Shown here one piece after another: positions 24,701-37,000 of a stretch of 64,000 nucleotides of DNA. The notes beneath the pieces are model-generated. The model was not told where the DNA came from. It ran no database searches and was given only the letters and a program-made list of their open reading frames with translations. Source of the DNA: Xanthostigma xanthostigma (lineage: Eukaryota > Arthropoda > Insecta > Raphidioptera > Raphidiidae); NCBI GenBank assembly GCA_963575645.1, contig OY754467.1, forward strand, positions 248,001-312,000, written 5' to 3'. The translations under genes and the position numbers were made by a program. How positions within the stretch are numbered: position 1 is the stretch's first letter; each line of letters opens with the position of its first letter.

Positions 24701-26509
24701 TACATGACCGGAAGAAGCGTCTGAAGGTTCTGAGTGATGTTTTCTTCGACGTGAACGACGACCGAGCACAAAAGTCGCGAAGCGAGGAATCGAACCTGAA
24801 ACGACACACAAACAGGTAATTGAAACAGGCAATTGAATTTTCAAAACGTATAATATTTCTCGGCAGTTCTTTCGCCTGTCCGATACTTACTTCGACTTTC
24901 CAGTCGCTCAGTTCGTTGCAAATGCCGGAAATAAGTTTGCCCGTCTGCCTCGACACGAGCGTCCTACAGCCGAGACTCGGTCTCTGTGCGACCGAGCTCG
25001 GATAGTGTTCCGGTTTTCTCTCCGATAAATAGTCCATTTGGTCTTTGAGGTCTTTCTCGTTCTCGTCCTTGTACTGTTCGCCGACTTCGCCCCACAACTT
25101 TTCCGTTTCGGCAACATTTGCCGGCACTTCGTCCGTCAACCCCAACAGAATCAACGGCAGGAATTTATAGAAGTAAGAATATCGATCGACGTGTTTGGTC
25201 AGCCACAAGTGCGCCACGCGAACGACTGCCATGCGGACGGCCGGTTGACGATCGGCGGAACATTGAGCCAACGCGACGACAGCGTCGCCGGGCAAAATGC
25301 CGCCTCCTTTTTCAACTACGTCACCTGTCGAATGCAAATACAGTGTAAACTCTTTATAACGAAACTCAAGGGACCGAGCATTTTTTATCGTTATAGAGAG
25401 TTACCGTTATATGGAGTGAAGAAAGAAAAACAACTAAATTAACAATAATCTTCAATGTACTGTATAATCTCTTTATAACGAATTTTAAGGGACCGAACAT
25501 TTTTTTCGTTATAAAGAATTTTCGTTATATGGAGGGAAGAAAGAAAAATAACCAATTTTCACAAAATTAATTTATTCCAAACACATATATCTATAGTTTG
25601 GCGTCATCAAGTGCTTGTTGAATAGATGGTGATGGTTCAGAATGGTCCTCTTTATGTCTGTAAACATTTGCTGACGCCTAAATATGAACATATTTCTTCG
25701 TAATAGAGAATGGCTGTTGCGTTATAAAGAGGGTAATAATGTATAGGTTTTAAGGTAAACCAACCAAATCGTAAAAATTTCGACGTTATAGGGAGTTTTT
25801 CGTTATAACGAAGGACGTTATAAAGACTTTACACTGTATTATCAGATTACTGAATGCCGACTATTTAATACCTATTTGACCTACCGATACACGTCACGGC
25901 CGCGAGTCGCACGCGAAAATGTTGGTGAGACAATAGCGTCAAGGTAGGCTTCAGAAGAGTCTCTGCCTGAATGTGAAATTCCCTAGGAATGGCTTTCGCT
26001 AAGTCCGAAATGCATCGACAGCTTTCTTGTTTCACTTTTGGATACGGATCGACGACGGTTTTCGACAAAATCGTAACGAGCGCATCGTAAAAAGGAACTA
26101 AACTGGCGTTTCCATACTCGTCGATGATTGTGTGAATGCATTTGACCAACGATAAGCGAATTTCTTCCGATTCTTCGACAATGATCGCGCCTCCGAGTCG
26201 ACTTTCCAAAGTGGGGAATATGTACGTCAGATAATAGTCGTTCGTGTCGAGATTTACGACAAAATCATTTATGATTTTGACGGCAAGATCGCGGCAGACT
26301 TCTGCCGGGTCGCTTAAGCTTTTCAATACGTAAATATTTTTCTCTTTAAACACTCGAGACAGATTCTCCACGTTCACGTTTTGAAATAATTCTTGATGCA
26401 ACCGTTCGAGTGCTTTCTTCCTTTGCCTGCGATCGTTTTGCTGAAGATCGTCGCAAAGTTTACAAATAATGTCATAATTAAAAGTATTACTGTCACCAGA
26501 ACCGACCAT
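21724..26509 (-). CDS. DNAAF5: Dynein axonemal assembly factor 5 (HEAT-repeat protein)
   Basis: DNAAF5/HEATR2 is a cytosolic HEAT-repeat protein needed to assemble axonemal dynein arms. Exons in transcript order are 25885-26509, 24891-25324, 24153-24795, 23434-23661, 23123-23353, 22255-22481 and 21724-21845. All junctions except the last are in phase. The total is near 835 residues, as in human (855). Landmarks are SDPAEVCRDLAVKI in exon 1, KGGGILPGDAVVALAQCSAD in exon 2, TWQPGRTAEALRGA across exons 4 and 5, and VYP/VLLKRLDDGSNNVR across exons 5 and 6. The last exon needs one base from exon 6, but exon 6 runs straight into an RC-A transposon after RRFRPNF, with no phase-matching donor in sight. 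The C-terminus is therefore uncertain. The start is MVGSGDSNTF; an upstream in-frame Met at 26594-26596 is possible. Confidence 0.9.
21912..22254 (-). mobile_element. RC-A element copy 2, abutting a DNAAF5 exon
   Basis: This is a near-identical copy of the 343-bp RC-A repeat in reverse orientation. Its 5' end (AAAGTGAAAC) starts at the base after the last recognisable DNAAF5 exon-6 codon (TTT). Its hairpin end lies near 21912. The exon-6 open frame continues into the element for about 29 codons. Confidence 0.8.
22498..23066 (+). mobile_element. RC-C element copy 1 with two 5' ends
   Basis: The family starts TGACGTGATAACGTCTTA and ends ACGTTATCACGTAAAAC, then an imperfect hairpin GTCCGTAAA...TTTACAGAC, then AACCAATTTTTT. 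In this copy the 5' start occurs twice, near 22500 and 22884, while only one 3' end exists. A 50-base block with AATATGGCGGACTTC is also duplicated (about 22711-22763 and 22831-22880). The copy sits in a DNAAF5 intron. Confidence 0.68.
23704..24079. mobile_element. hAT-like MITE with ATATTGAG target duplication
   Basis: The element starts TAGAGCCGTAAC and ends GTTACTTTTACAGCTCTA. It is flanked on both sides by the 8-bp direct repeat ATATTGAG (23696-23703 and 24080-24087). Eight-base duplications and such ends are typical of the hAT superfamily. It lies in a DNAAF5 intron and has no coding capacity. Confidence 0.82.
25341..25836. mobile_element. pogo/Tigger-like MITE, second family
   Basis: Ends are CAGTGTAAACTCTTTATAACG and CGTTATAAAGACTTTACACTG, flanked by TA. 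An internal second copy of the left end lies near 25455-25545 (CTCTTTATAACGAATTTTAA). It fills most of intron 1 of DNAAF5. Confidence 0.8.
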
Positions 26510-27105
26510 TTTTTCGTCTGCTCTTTTCAAATGTTTAATCAATTTATTCGTAACCACGTGTTGCCACGCTGCACAAATGAACTTAAAACGCCGCAAAACC
26601 GACAGTCCGTGTATCCGAAAATAAATTGGACATAATATTTTATTTCGTCTTTACAATGTCACGCCTGGAAATCGAGTTACAATTAAATGTTATTAATAGT
26701 TAGGTACACACAAAAATTAAAAAAAAATGAGTTACTTTTGACGACCGTTTAAATAAATATCAATTTAATTGTTGACAGTGTTTAAAAGTGTACTGATTTC
26801 CGTTTTAATAAGTATTCAAATGAAACAGAACGAGCTACGCAGAATCGAATTATCATTAATTTGTTATTTTTTAGGTTAAATTTACGAGAACTGCGGCGCA
26901 TCAATTTTACTCAGGATTAAAACCAAATTTCCGATTGTTGGATCAAGAATGAGAAGTGCTTAATAAAAATTTGTCAGGTAGTATCATATCTGATACCTTT
27001 ATAAAAAATAATAAAACTAATAATTTTGTATCTTTTTATTATCAAACTGTAAAATAAAAATATTTGATTCTTTTACAAAAAATTAATCTCAAAAACAGTC
27101 AGTTA
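26510..27105. other. DNAAF5 5' flank and 3' flank of the first cysteine-rich gene
   Basis: This AT-rich stretch should hold the DNAAF5 promoter and 5' UTR on the left and the cysteine-rich gene's 3' UTR on the right. TTTATT at 27035-27040 is a minus-strand AATAAA about 66 bases beyond that gene's stop and is a likely poly(A) signal. Confidence 0.5.
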
Positions 27106-28971
27106 TTATTTAGCAAACGGTCCAGCCTTACAAATTGGACAATCGCACGGCATTCTACTTCTCTCAAAATCGAACATGGCACCTTGAGCGGGTGCCGAAG
27201 ATCCTGCACCGCCACCGCCGCCGCCGCCGCCTCCTCTGGTACAAGATACGCACAAACAAGGGGAACAGTCGCACGGAAGCATGTTCTTTTCGAAATCAAA
27301 CATGGCGCCGCCTTTTTTAGATCCATCGCTATCTCTGGTGCAAGGCTGGCACTGACAAACGGGACAGTCGCATGGAAGTCTGTCCTTTTCGAAATCAAAC
27401 AAGGTAATCAGCTGTTTGTTGCCGGCGCCTCCTCCTCCTCCGCCGCCGCCGGCGCCACCGGCGAACGGTCCGCCCTGACAAATGGGACAATCGCAGGGAA
27501 TTCTTTCCCTTTCAAAATCAAACAGCGCGCCGCCGCCCTGTCCGGCATTCATTTTGACTTGCGGTCTCGGCGCGCCCGGTCCCGGCGTGGCCGCTCTCAT
27601 TCGGTTCGGAGCATCGCCGCCCGACTTGCTCGAAAACGGACCGCTCTGACAGATCGGACAGTCGCACGGAATCCTTTCCAATTCAAAATCAAACATGGCA
27701 CCGCCGCCCGCCGACCTATTCGACGCGCCCGGCATTCCGCCTTTTTGTCCATCTTTGGCGGGACAGGACTCGCAAGCACATTTGGCGCACGCGCAGTCGT
27801 CGCCGTGCATAAGAAAATCCAAGCGGTTTGTGGGCGCACCGCCCTTTCCCTTCGATTGATCCGCACAGTTGACGCACGCGCACACGGCGCAGTCGCATTT
27901 CGCGCGCGATTTAACTTTGTCGTCGCGACAAGGCGAACAGACGCACTTGGCACAGTCGCACGCCGGCGTGTGTTTCGACACGTCGTCCGGACAGTCGCTG
28001 CATTGACAGTTGCCGCACGCGCAAGACCTCACTGCCATCGAGCCGGGCATGTTGCCGCCCGCTTTGCTTTTGTCCGCACAATTGGCACACTTGCAAACTG
28101 GACAGTCGCAGCTCGGACCGTGCCCCGATTTTTTGCTCTTGTCGGCACAGTCGACGCATTTGCAAATGGGACAGTCGCAGGTCGGACCGTGCGTATCGCC
28201 TCCGTCGCAGACTTTGCACAGACAGATGGCGCAGTCGCAGTCTGCATTGTGGCCTGTGTCGAAGGCGCCGCCGGTTCCTTGGCATTTGTCGCATAGACAA
28301 ATGGGGCAATCGCAGCCCGCACCGTGCCCCGATTTTTTTTTCTTGTCGGCACAGTCGACGCATTTGCAAATGGGACAGTCGCAGCTCGGACCGTGCCCCG
28401 CTTTTTTCTTGTCGGCACAGTCGACGCACTTGCAAACGGGACAGTCGCAGTCTTTGCCGTGCCTCTTTTTTACATCGGCACACTCGACGCATTGACAAAT
28501 GACACAGTCACAGTCTTTGGGGTGCCTCTTGGTCAGGTCTGCACATTCGACGCACAGACAAGTGCCGCAATCGCACGTCTTGCCGCCGCTTTTGTCGGGG
28601 CAATTTTTACAACCGCACGACTTACAGAAGCAAGATGTCGGCGTTACTTCGACTTTTTTCCTTCCTCCCTTTCGTGATTCGTCCGGACATTTTCCGCAGT
28701 CGCAAATACCGTCGCACACGCACGTGAAACCGCCCCCCTTCTTCTTTGAATCCGCTGCCTTTTTACCGGTTTTGTCACACGTCCCGCAAATGCATATCGC
28801 GCAGTCGCAAGCGAGTGACAAATTCAAATCGTTCAGCTCGGCAATCTCTTCGCAAGGATTGCACTTGCATTCGCCGGGACATGCGCAGTACTTGGCTCGC
28901 TTTCCGCCTTTCTTTTTATGGCTACATTCTCCGGGGCATGTGCATACCACGCAGTCGCAGGGGATACTCAT
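27106..28971 (-). CDS. Cysteine-rich modular protein 1, single-exon, 621 residues
   Basis: I do not recognise this family. The frame is open for 621 codons in one exon. The ATG at 28969-28971 (MSIPCDC) has an in-frame TAA just upstream. I count 104 Cys (about 17%), almost all in 22 modules. Seventeen N-terminal modules have five Cys spaced C-x-C-x(2,3)-C-x-C-x(2,3)-C, for example CDCPICKCVDC, separated by short Lys/Gly/His linkers such as ADKKKKSGHG. The C-terminal 200 residues hold five modules built on FDFE...PCDCP; two keep five Cys and three end in GPF. Glycine runs separate them and the protein ends CDCPICKAGPFAK. There is no signal peptide or membrane segment. The spacing recalls metallothionein CxC and CxxC pairs, so metal binding is plausible; disulfide cross-linking is an alternative. 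Related genes lie at 29835 and 42083. Residues 80-110 match the duplicated exons of the latter. Confidence 0.85.
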   Translation of the reverse strand: MSIPCDCVVCTCPGECSHKKKGGKRAKYCACPGECKCNPCEEIAELNDLNLSLACDCAICICGTCDKTGKKAADSKKKGGGFTCVCDGICDCGKCPDESRKGGRKKVEVTPTSCFCKSCGCKNCPDKSGGKTCDCGTCLCVECADLTKRHPKDCDCVICQCVECADVKKRHGKDCDCPVCKCVDCADKKKAGHGPSCDCPICKCVDCADKKKKSGHGAGCDCPICLCDKCQGTGGAFDTGHNADCDCAICLCKVCDGGDTHGPTCDCPICKCVDCADKSKKSGHGPSCDCPVCKCANCADKSKAGGNMPGSMAVRSCACGNCQCSDCPDDVSKHTPACDCAKCVCSPCRDDKVKSRAKCDCAVCACVNCADQSKGKGGAPTNRLDFLMHGDDCACAKCACESCPAKDGQKGGMPGASNRSAGGGAMFDFELERIPCDCPICQSGPFSSKSGGDAPNRMRAATPGPGAPRPQVKMNAGQGGGALFDFERERIPCDCPICQGGPFAGGAGGGGGGGGAGNKQLITLFDFEKDRLPCDCPVCQCQPCTRDSDGSKKGGAMFDFEKNMLPCDCSPCLCVSCTRGGGGGGGGGAGSSAPAQGAMFDFERSRMPCDCPICKAGPFAK

Positions 28972-29834
28972 GCCTTCGAGTTAAAAACACAGTCATATAA
29001 CTAATATTTAAAAAAATATGTATATTTATATAACAAAAGTCCTCTTTCAATACTTACTTTATGATGAGTTACGGTCGACGGTTTGTTTAAGAATTTATCT
29101 TGGGAGATATTTTATCTCTGAAAATACTGAAAATTTGAAAATATTTCAATCAAAACATTTCGAAAATGATTTATTTTTATATTTGAAGTGATGTGAAATA
29201 TTTTGTTTAAAAATGTTTCCATGGAGTCCACGAAAATATTATGTAGAATGAAGATTCTCTTTGTTTTTTGTTTAGTATACTATGCATAGGTACTGAGACA
29301 GGTCAGCAGTCAAAGGCTGATTGATAATTATTATCAATTAATCAATAATTCGATACCGTTTAGTTGGTAGTTCTAGTGCATAAACACAAATAAAAAGATT
29401 TGTTTCTTTTAAAAAAATGTATTTGAAAAAAGAATTATAAAGTTCTAAATGCAAAAATATAAAACCTGTTAAAATAATATCGCCGATCTTGTTTGAAATG
29501 AACCATTGTTGAAATTATTATTCATTTAAAAACACCTACGCATGACTATAATCTAAAATGAAAAAAAAAACAGCAATTTAAAATTATTCATTATTATAAT
29601 ATTATATTATCGGTTTATGTTTCCGTCTCCAGCGGAAATCCTCAATAAGTAATTGAACGAAATATAATCATTCGCGTTCATAATATGTAAGTATTTATTT
29701 ATAAAATTAAAATAAATCGTTCGATTATAAAACATGTAAAGCACCGTTCTAGTATCGTCAGAATCCGCTAGAGAGTGTCGATGCTCGAAATTTTTCGATC
29801 GAACTACGGAGAGTACTTACCGACAAAACGTGCA
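28972..29834. other. Intergenic stretch between two cysteine-rich genes
   Basis: AT-rich DNA between the stop of the 29835 gene and the start of the 28971 gene, which run in the same direction. It should hold the promoter of the downstream gene. No bounded repeat or coding region is seen. Confidence 0.45.
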
Positions 29835-30283
29835 TCACTTTGAAAACGGACCGGCTTTACAAATAGGGCAATCACACGGTATTCTTTCCCTTTCAAAGTC
29901 AAACATTCCGCCCGTACTTTGTGGAACTGAAATTTTATTTCCCTGTAGAGATTTAGCGATACATTTAATACATTGACAACAATCGCAGTCGCAGTCGTTA
30001 CCTCCGCGCTGTTGCGGGGCGCTGCCAGTGCCGCCAAACGGACCGGCTTGACAGATTGGACAGTCACAGGGGATTCTATCTCTTTCGAAATCGAACATAT
30101 TGCCGCCTCTATGAGGGCCGCCCGAAGTACAAGTTTTTTTGGCACCGCCGTACGCACCGTCACCGCTCGGCTTGTTTGAAGAAAACGGTCCCGCTTTACA
30201 TGTAGGGCAATCACATGGAATTCTGTCACGTTCAAAATCAAACATAACAATATCTTTTGAATCGTGCTCTAAATCGTCATTAA
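29835..30283 (-). CDS. Cysteine-rich modular protein 2, 3' exon (5' part not found)
   Basis: This exon has an acceptor (TTTCAG) at its upstream edge and is open for 149 codons after a phase-1 entry, reading VNDDLEHDSKDIV and then three FDFE modules. Each has FDFER-[DE]-RIPCDCP, and all three end in GPF. A five-Cys block, CDCDCCQCIKC, lies between the second and third. It ends CDCPICKAGPFSK, almost identical to the ends of the other two family genes. The phase-1 entry matches the introns of the + strand relative. The first exon or exons should lie between 30284 and PGAP1, but I cannot place them. If translation started at the internal Met (30245) the product would be 136 residues. Function is unknown. 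Confidence 0.7.
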
Positions 30284-31034
30284 CTGAAATTTATATTCAT
30301 TTATATTATAAACGCTTCTTAACAACGCGTTTAAACGAATAAGCATTCGATGCATACATACCTACTGTGGAATTTTGATTGATGAAAAAAAAACTATTAT
30401 TTTGAAATGAAAACTAGAATTTTATAAACTGCTTAAATTTAAACATTATTAATTACTTATTTGTTTCAAAATATTTCGCCATAGAAACAGTACATAACTA
30501 ATGGATTTTCAATTCCTTTTCTGGATTTATCCTAGCTGGCTCTGAAGGAGCTGAAATAACTGACCGACTGAGACGATTGTTGAAGTATTTTTTGACAAAA
30601 AGAAAGTTTTTTTTTGCGTATATTTTGAAAATAGAGTTGGTCATTGTTGACCGGGGTTTTTGACCGTTCCTCGTACAGCTTAGCAAGGCTTTTTATATAT
30701 TAAATAAATTTGATTGTCTGTCTTAACAATGATACTTGCAACTGATGACTTTTGTACATTTTCCAGAGCCGCTGAGTACCAAAACTTGATCACGATTATA
30801 TGGAAATTAAAATTAAATGAGAGGTACCTAAACGGTTATGTTTTTCCGAAACTACATTTTACGTACATATAAGGTCGATATCTGACTATAATCATGCGAT
30901 GAAGTTAATTATCGAATGAATAATTCAGATACCCCTCTTATCTTTTCAATACCGTCCTCAATTTGTTAATTGTTTCCAGTACGGTGCTCCATGCCAGTCG
31001 TTTGTCAGGTTGTCATACCAAAGAAGTGAGAACG
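30284..31034. other. Divergent promoter region between cysteine-rich gene 2 and PGAP1
   Basis: The two flanking genes are transcribed away from each other. The region is AT-rich and may hide the first exon of the minus-strand gene; a GTAGGT donor near 30360-30370 is one candidate end, but no in-frame ATG leads into it. Confidence 0.4.
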
Positions 31035-34000
31035 ATGGCCGCAATAAGCGGATTTATATTAATTTCTCTGATTATCTGTTTATTTTATATGGTCGGATTT
31101 CTACAATTTCTCGTAAGTCAAGGAGAAAATCGCTGCGACATGACGTACATGTTCCAGTATCCGCAATTTGTTGTAAGTAAATTTTTGAGGTTACATTTTT
31201 TTTATGGTAATATAATATTAAATAGAAGTGATTAATTGAATAAAAGTTTAAAAACGATTCTTAAAACGTTCTACATTTATTTTCAAATACATTCGTTTGC
31301 TTCCAGGAAATTTACGTGCCGGAAAATTTAAAATTTCCTCAGTACGGCCTATACGCTTACAGCGAAGGTAGACTCACAGAGAAAGTACGCGATATGAAAT
31401 TTTCAGGTGTTCCTGTCTTATTTATACCAGGCAATGCGGGATCCTATAAACAAGGTATTCTTTAACGCTCGCCTGCCGTTAAAAAAAATCTAATTTGAGC
31501 GTTTTTTTTATATTCAAGCGCGTTCTTTGGCGTCTGTGGCGTTACGCAAAGCCTTGGACTCGAGGCCGGGCTACCACTTTGACTTTTTCACCGTCGACCT
31601 AAACGATGAACTATCGGGGCTGAGCGGTGGACTTTTGTCATCGCAAGCAAAATTTGTAAATCATTCGCTCTACCGCATTCTTGAATTGTACCCAGAGCCG
31701 AAAAGGGACGGAAAAATAAAACCAAAATCGGTTATCGTGTTCGGTCATTCTATGGTAAGGAGTTTTAAATGCGGCGATGTGATTTTTTCATACGTCGTTT
31801 GTTTTAAACATATTTTGTTTTTCGTTACAGGGAGGTATAATCGCTCAAAATATTTTGGCAAATCCGGTCGACTCCAGAAATATCGACGTGTTGATAACTT
31901 TGGCAGCACCCCATTTACGAGCGGCAATTTTGTTCGATTATTACACTGAAGAATTTTATCGGGACATCGACCACAAATGGAAAATTAAATACAGTAACGG
32001 GACGGCGACGCTGGCGTCGCATATCAAAAATAAAACGTTGGTTACGATCGGGGCTGGCCAAAACGATAAACTGGTCAACACGATGCTGACACAATCTCAG
32101 TACAGTACGGTGCATGTAGCTGTGAGTATTAAAATATGCATTTTTTTTACTTAGTAATACCTAGTACAGTAGAGACGCGATAATCCGGACTAATTAAAAC
32201 ACAGCTGATCCGGATTATCAAAATGTCCGGATTACTGGGTGTAATTTTAATTATTAAGAAAACAAACTAAAATGCGTGCTCAAAGGATTTATTCATACGT
32301 AAAAAATAAAACTTTTAATTTGTCAAGAATTTCGTTTTTTACTTGCAGTGATAAAGTAACGTGTGATCGTTTACGCGGCGCCATAGTGCGTTCTCTATGT
32401 AATTCTATCTGAGTTTGACAACGACTACATACATACTAAAACCACCTCACTTCTCTGACAGCAAATATGTATGTAACTGTTTGTAACACACCGCCGGCCA
32501 ATAGTGTTGACGCAAATAGTGCCGGTACAGCTACTCAATAACTAAGTATCATGATCCGGATTACTCAAACTGGAAAAATCCAGACTACAATGTACATAAT
32601 ACTATCAAACGACTGTCCGAATTACCAAAGAATCCGGATTATGAAGGTTCGGATTAACGCGTCTCTACTGTACCGATAAAAATATTTTTTTAATATTTTA
32701 ATCAGTGGTCATAGCAAACTGTTAATAGAACTTCTCGTTATCAATCCTAACATTTAAGTACATAAAATTTTCAACTGGGATAAGATATCTTATTTGTTTT
32801 GTAAATAATTTTAATCTAATCTATTACAGATACATTATTTAATTTTTCGATAATATTATTAATGTTTTTTTGACTATGTCCGAAACTTTTTCCTAAAAAA
32901 ATTACAATGTTAATTGATAATTTTCCCAAAAAGCTTATTCTTTTTGAGTATGATCCGACTTGCAACCATATGCATATGCATTTTATCTCGCCATTTTTAG
33001 TTGAAATATGCTTAGTTTTACGCAATTTAAATTTAAATCATGTAATCTTTTAAAACGTCTTTTTTTCGTGAATAATGCTCTTGGTGGCTGGCTGTTAAAA
33101 GATCAGTCAGTCGCGTATCTCCTGTCTTATCAAAATCATTCTTGACATCCCAAAAATTTTATATTTAAAAAATTTCAAATTCGTTATCGAAATACAATCT
33201 TATTTTTTTATTTTTTTTGCATCTAAATTTATCTAGAATTATCTTTTCGTTTTTGTTAACATTTTTGCACTTATATTGAATTTTTTTTTTATTTGTTATT
33301 ATTTAAATATACTTACGCTTTGGGTTAATTTGTTTATGTTCTTTTTTATTATTTTGGATTTAATAATAACCTTTTTTTTAATAATAATAATAATAATAAT
33401 TTATTCCATTATTTCCATATACATAATAATATAGGACCTATAGGGGGCTATGTTGCCCGTACATAGGATGGCCCTTACAAACTAAATATATAATTAAATT
33501 TATTTAATATATCATTTTACTTCCTCCTTTTTATACTTATACTTTATGTATTTATTTTATTCTCTTTTCACATTTTTATTTCAATTATGTCTAGTTTTTT
33601 TTTCTATCACAAAAACATCATTTCTGCATTTCATTAATTTACTAATGAACTTTTATTTGTCTTATCACCTTTTTCACTTGCTTTTTTAACACCTTATTTT
33701 TAATCCAGCGAACATTTTTTTTATGGACCCAGCAACTTGTATTTATTTAACACCCGTTCGCTCGAATCATTTACGGCCCCAACGTTACAGACTGTCATAA
33801 CTGATGTTTATGTTAAAACTATAGGCAGTGTTTCTCTCTTGGCTCGATTTCGAAATCACACTAAATTGAGTCCGATTATGCCAGATGCACTGTGTGAATG
33901 TCATTTGTTTATGATTTTTGACACGCAGGCGACCGCCATACCCCGCGTGAGATTGTCGACGGATCATCTTTCGGTTGTTTGGTGCAAGCAGCTCGTCCTG

Positions 34001-37000
34001 GCGCTCGTGAGATCTTTGTTTGACTGCGTTGACATAGACACGCGTCAACTGTCTACAGACTCGGAATACAGGCACGCCGTATTCAGACATCACCTTGTAC
34101 ATGTGAGTTTGACAACGAACGTTTGTCGTTTGTTTTGTTTATTCAAAAATGATTCTTGCTTACGCAATGAAAAACAAAAACTGTCAATAAAGTCCTGCCG
34201 ACGTTTGTAATTCCATCGTATAATTTGTTTCGTATTCAGAATAGCGGAATCAAACCCCGAGAGGCGTTACGCTACACCGAACCGGTTAAAATAAATCCGA
34301 TCGGAGAATGGATCGAACGGCCGGCAAGACAGTACACCGTCGACATGCCGCGCGGCACCGATAAACCTCAGTGGTATATGATAAGGCTGCATCCGGGCAT
34401 GGTGCTTCATAGATACTTGTCGGTGCGAGCTACAAATTTGGAAGTTACCGACTGGATATTCGTGTGTTCGGCAAACTCCATCCGCAATCAAAGTAGAGTT
34501 TGGTGAGTGCTAGTTACGTTTTGAAGCATTCATCGTGAATTTATATAAAATATATTTTTTAAATAAACAAGGACATCGTCGCAACTGTTTTTTTTTTTTT
34601 CTCTTCTAGTCAAGAAGGGTATCATTTGTCGCACAAATCAGAAATAGCGCCATCTGTGGATAACACGAAACGCAGAACATTGAATGTTGATTTGGAAGAA
34701 CTGCACAAAGAATATCCGACGGCGACGCACGTCGTTGTGAAGATTTTGCCGTCTTCAAAGCAAGTATGGCGTTTGTCTGTTTGTTTTTTGTTTATTTGTT
34801 TTGTTTTTTGAAGTGAAAACTTCTTTAGCGGCGTTGTACACTTTTTTTGTAATGGGTAAAAAATGTTTAACTCGCGTCAGGAAAAGTAAGAACTGGGTGA
34901 GACTCTCTAAGTGATAGTAATTGCCAGATACTTTTTATACAACGTTAGACATCTAGCGTTGAAAAATCGTACATAAAAATGCAATCTATGATACAAACCA
35001 TTTTATTTACAAGTGTTGCCAATAAATAAACAATGCTTCCAAATGCAAAAAATTAAGACGTTAATATTCAAGTTTTCACTTCTGCCGGCACTCCCGGAGT
35101 GCAACCCGTCTTTTTTTTTTATATCGAAGTTGTGTTAGATGCGCCTCGACATCGACGTACACGATCCCGGAGCTCGCGAGATCGCCGCCGCAGCTCCCGC
35201 ATGGTATTCATTTCCGTGGTCGACCGTGATCGAGAACACCGCGCAAGGCTCGTTGCGCTACAAAGTCAAGTTACACGGATTTGAACAGCTGCACCAGGCT
35301 TATTTTTTGAACGTCGACGCCAAAAATTGCGCACAGAAACAGCATCACGCAGTGGCCACCGTCACAGTTCCTGGACTGTCGCACGATTTGCATGAATATT
35401 TTACGTAAGTTGGACTTTCTTTTACAAAGTAGCACTTTGAACAGTCAACATAAAACAAAAGGCAGACAAGTGAGAGTTTACTGTTATGACAGCTTTCATT
35501 AGCGAGTCAGTGTCGGAATGCGGGAAGCCGTATCTTTTTATTGCATGAGCGGAAGACTTAAAGGCCTCAGTATTCGATATTAATTTTAACTCGATACTAG
35601 AAAAATGGTCTTCACGGACAGCAAAGTGATCCTGTTAGGGCTCCGTTTCTTCCATTGTGAGATGCGGAACTCTAAAAACGAACGGATTTTTAATTAATTA
35701 TGTAATGTTGCGTTTTGTATTTTTTTTTTTCGATGCGCTAAAAATGTGAAAATGATTTTTTTCAGCGAAAATAGAAAAAGACCGATGCGTATACTTCTGC
35801 ACAGTCCTAAACCGTTAGATTTGAAAAATGAAACAATAGCCGTTACGCTTACTTTAGAACCGGGCTGCCAATATACCGTCAGGTATGTAGTTAAATTATG
35901 ATTGTTAGAAAGATTGTTACTTTAGAAGTTTCTCGGGAAAATAAACAATCGATAGCCGACTTATCGTTTTATCAGAAAGACATATGAATTACGCGACACC
36001 AATTAAAACTAAAATTAGAAAGCACTAAACGCGTTAGCAAATTATTCTAAACTAGCGTGACCTGTGCGAATTATTCGCACTAAATAAGTATAATAACTAT
36101 CACTATACAAATTTTTTTTTTTAAATATGAGTGCAGGTATTCAATTCGTTTCTAATTTTGCACACTGCTTATAACGTTCTTCTTTTTGTTGTAAAAGAAA
36201 TATTTTACTAAAATTGTCATATAGAGGCGCAAGTAGCAAAAGCGTTGTTCAGCGTTGCCCGTCAGATGGCAGTATGCAGTATTTACAATATGATGGTCAG
36301 ATGACAGATCGAAGTGTTAGCGTTACGCCGTGAGATGGCAGACGTTGTTAAGAGTTTAATTAATTTACAAAAACAATAGCAATAATAATTTTTTTAGTTG
36401 TTGATGTCAGTAGAGCAAGCAATTATCTGTAAAATGATATATAATTTATGTGGAGAAATTGTGTGGTTTTTTCTAAAAAGGGAGGCAAACATCTTAAACC
36501 TTAGCGTATTAATATATATGATGATAATAAAAAAAAAATAATAACCTCTTAGAATCAGCAGTTCAATTCTGGACACTTTGGCACAGCTGACGCGTCATTA
36601 CTCGCCCCAGCTGCTGGCCAACATGGGAGCCGTTCTGTTGCTGGCGTTGCGTTGGCAACTCGCAGCCGCCGAGGGCTCCGCCGAAGAGAAGGCCCGTTGT
36701 CCCGCTTTGCATTCGGCCTTGTCGAGTGCAACGAAGCCTTATTATTTGATTACTCTCGCCAAGTTGGTCTCGAAAGTATTGAGGTAATTAAAAAAAATCA
36801 TTTATTCAACTCATGCGCGTTATTCATGTTCTATCATGCCTAAAAATCGAACCCTAAATAGCCATTTACCGACTGGTGACAATTACTTGTCATAACTCAA
36901 TGAAGATTCCTACTAGCTCGGCCATTGTGGAGTGATGAAAATAAACGTAACTATTTTCTGAGTCGTAACGAAATAGTAGGTAACAACAACTCCGTTGTTA

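Noticed and set aside
27064..28296. A 410-codon + strand open frame antisense to the cysteine-rich gene
   Set aside because: It is the complement of a GC-rich, repetitive coding exon whose codons leave few antisense stops. It has no domain and no start context; the minus-strand reading has the regular cysteine modules.
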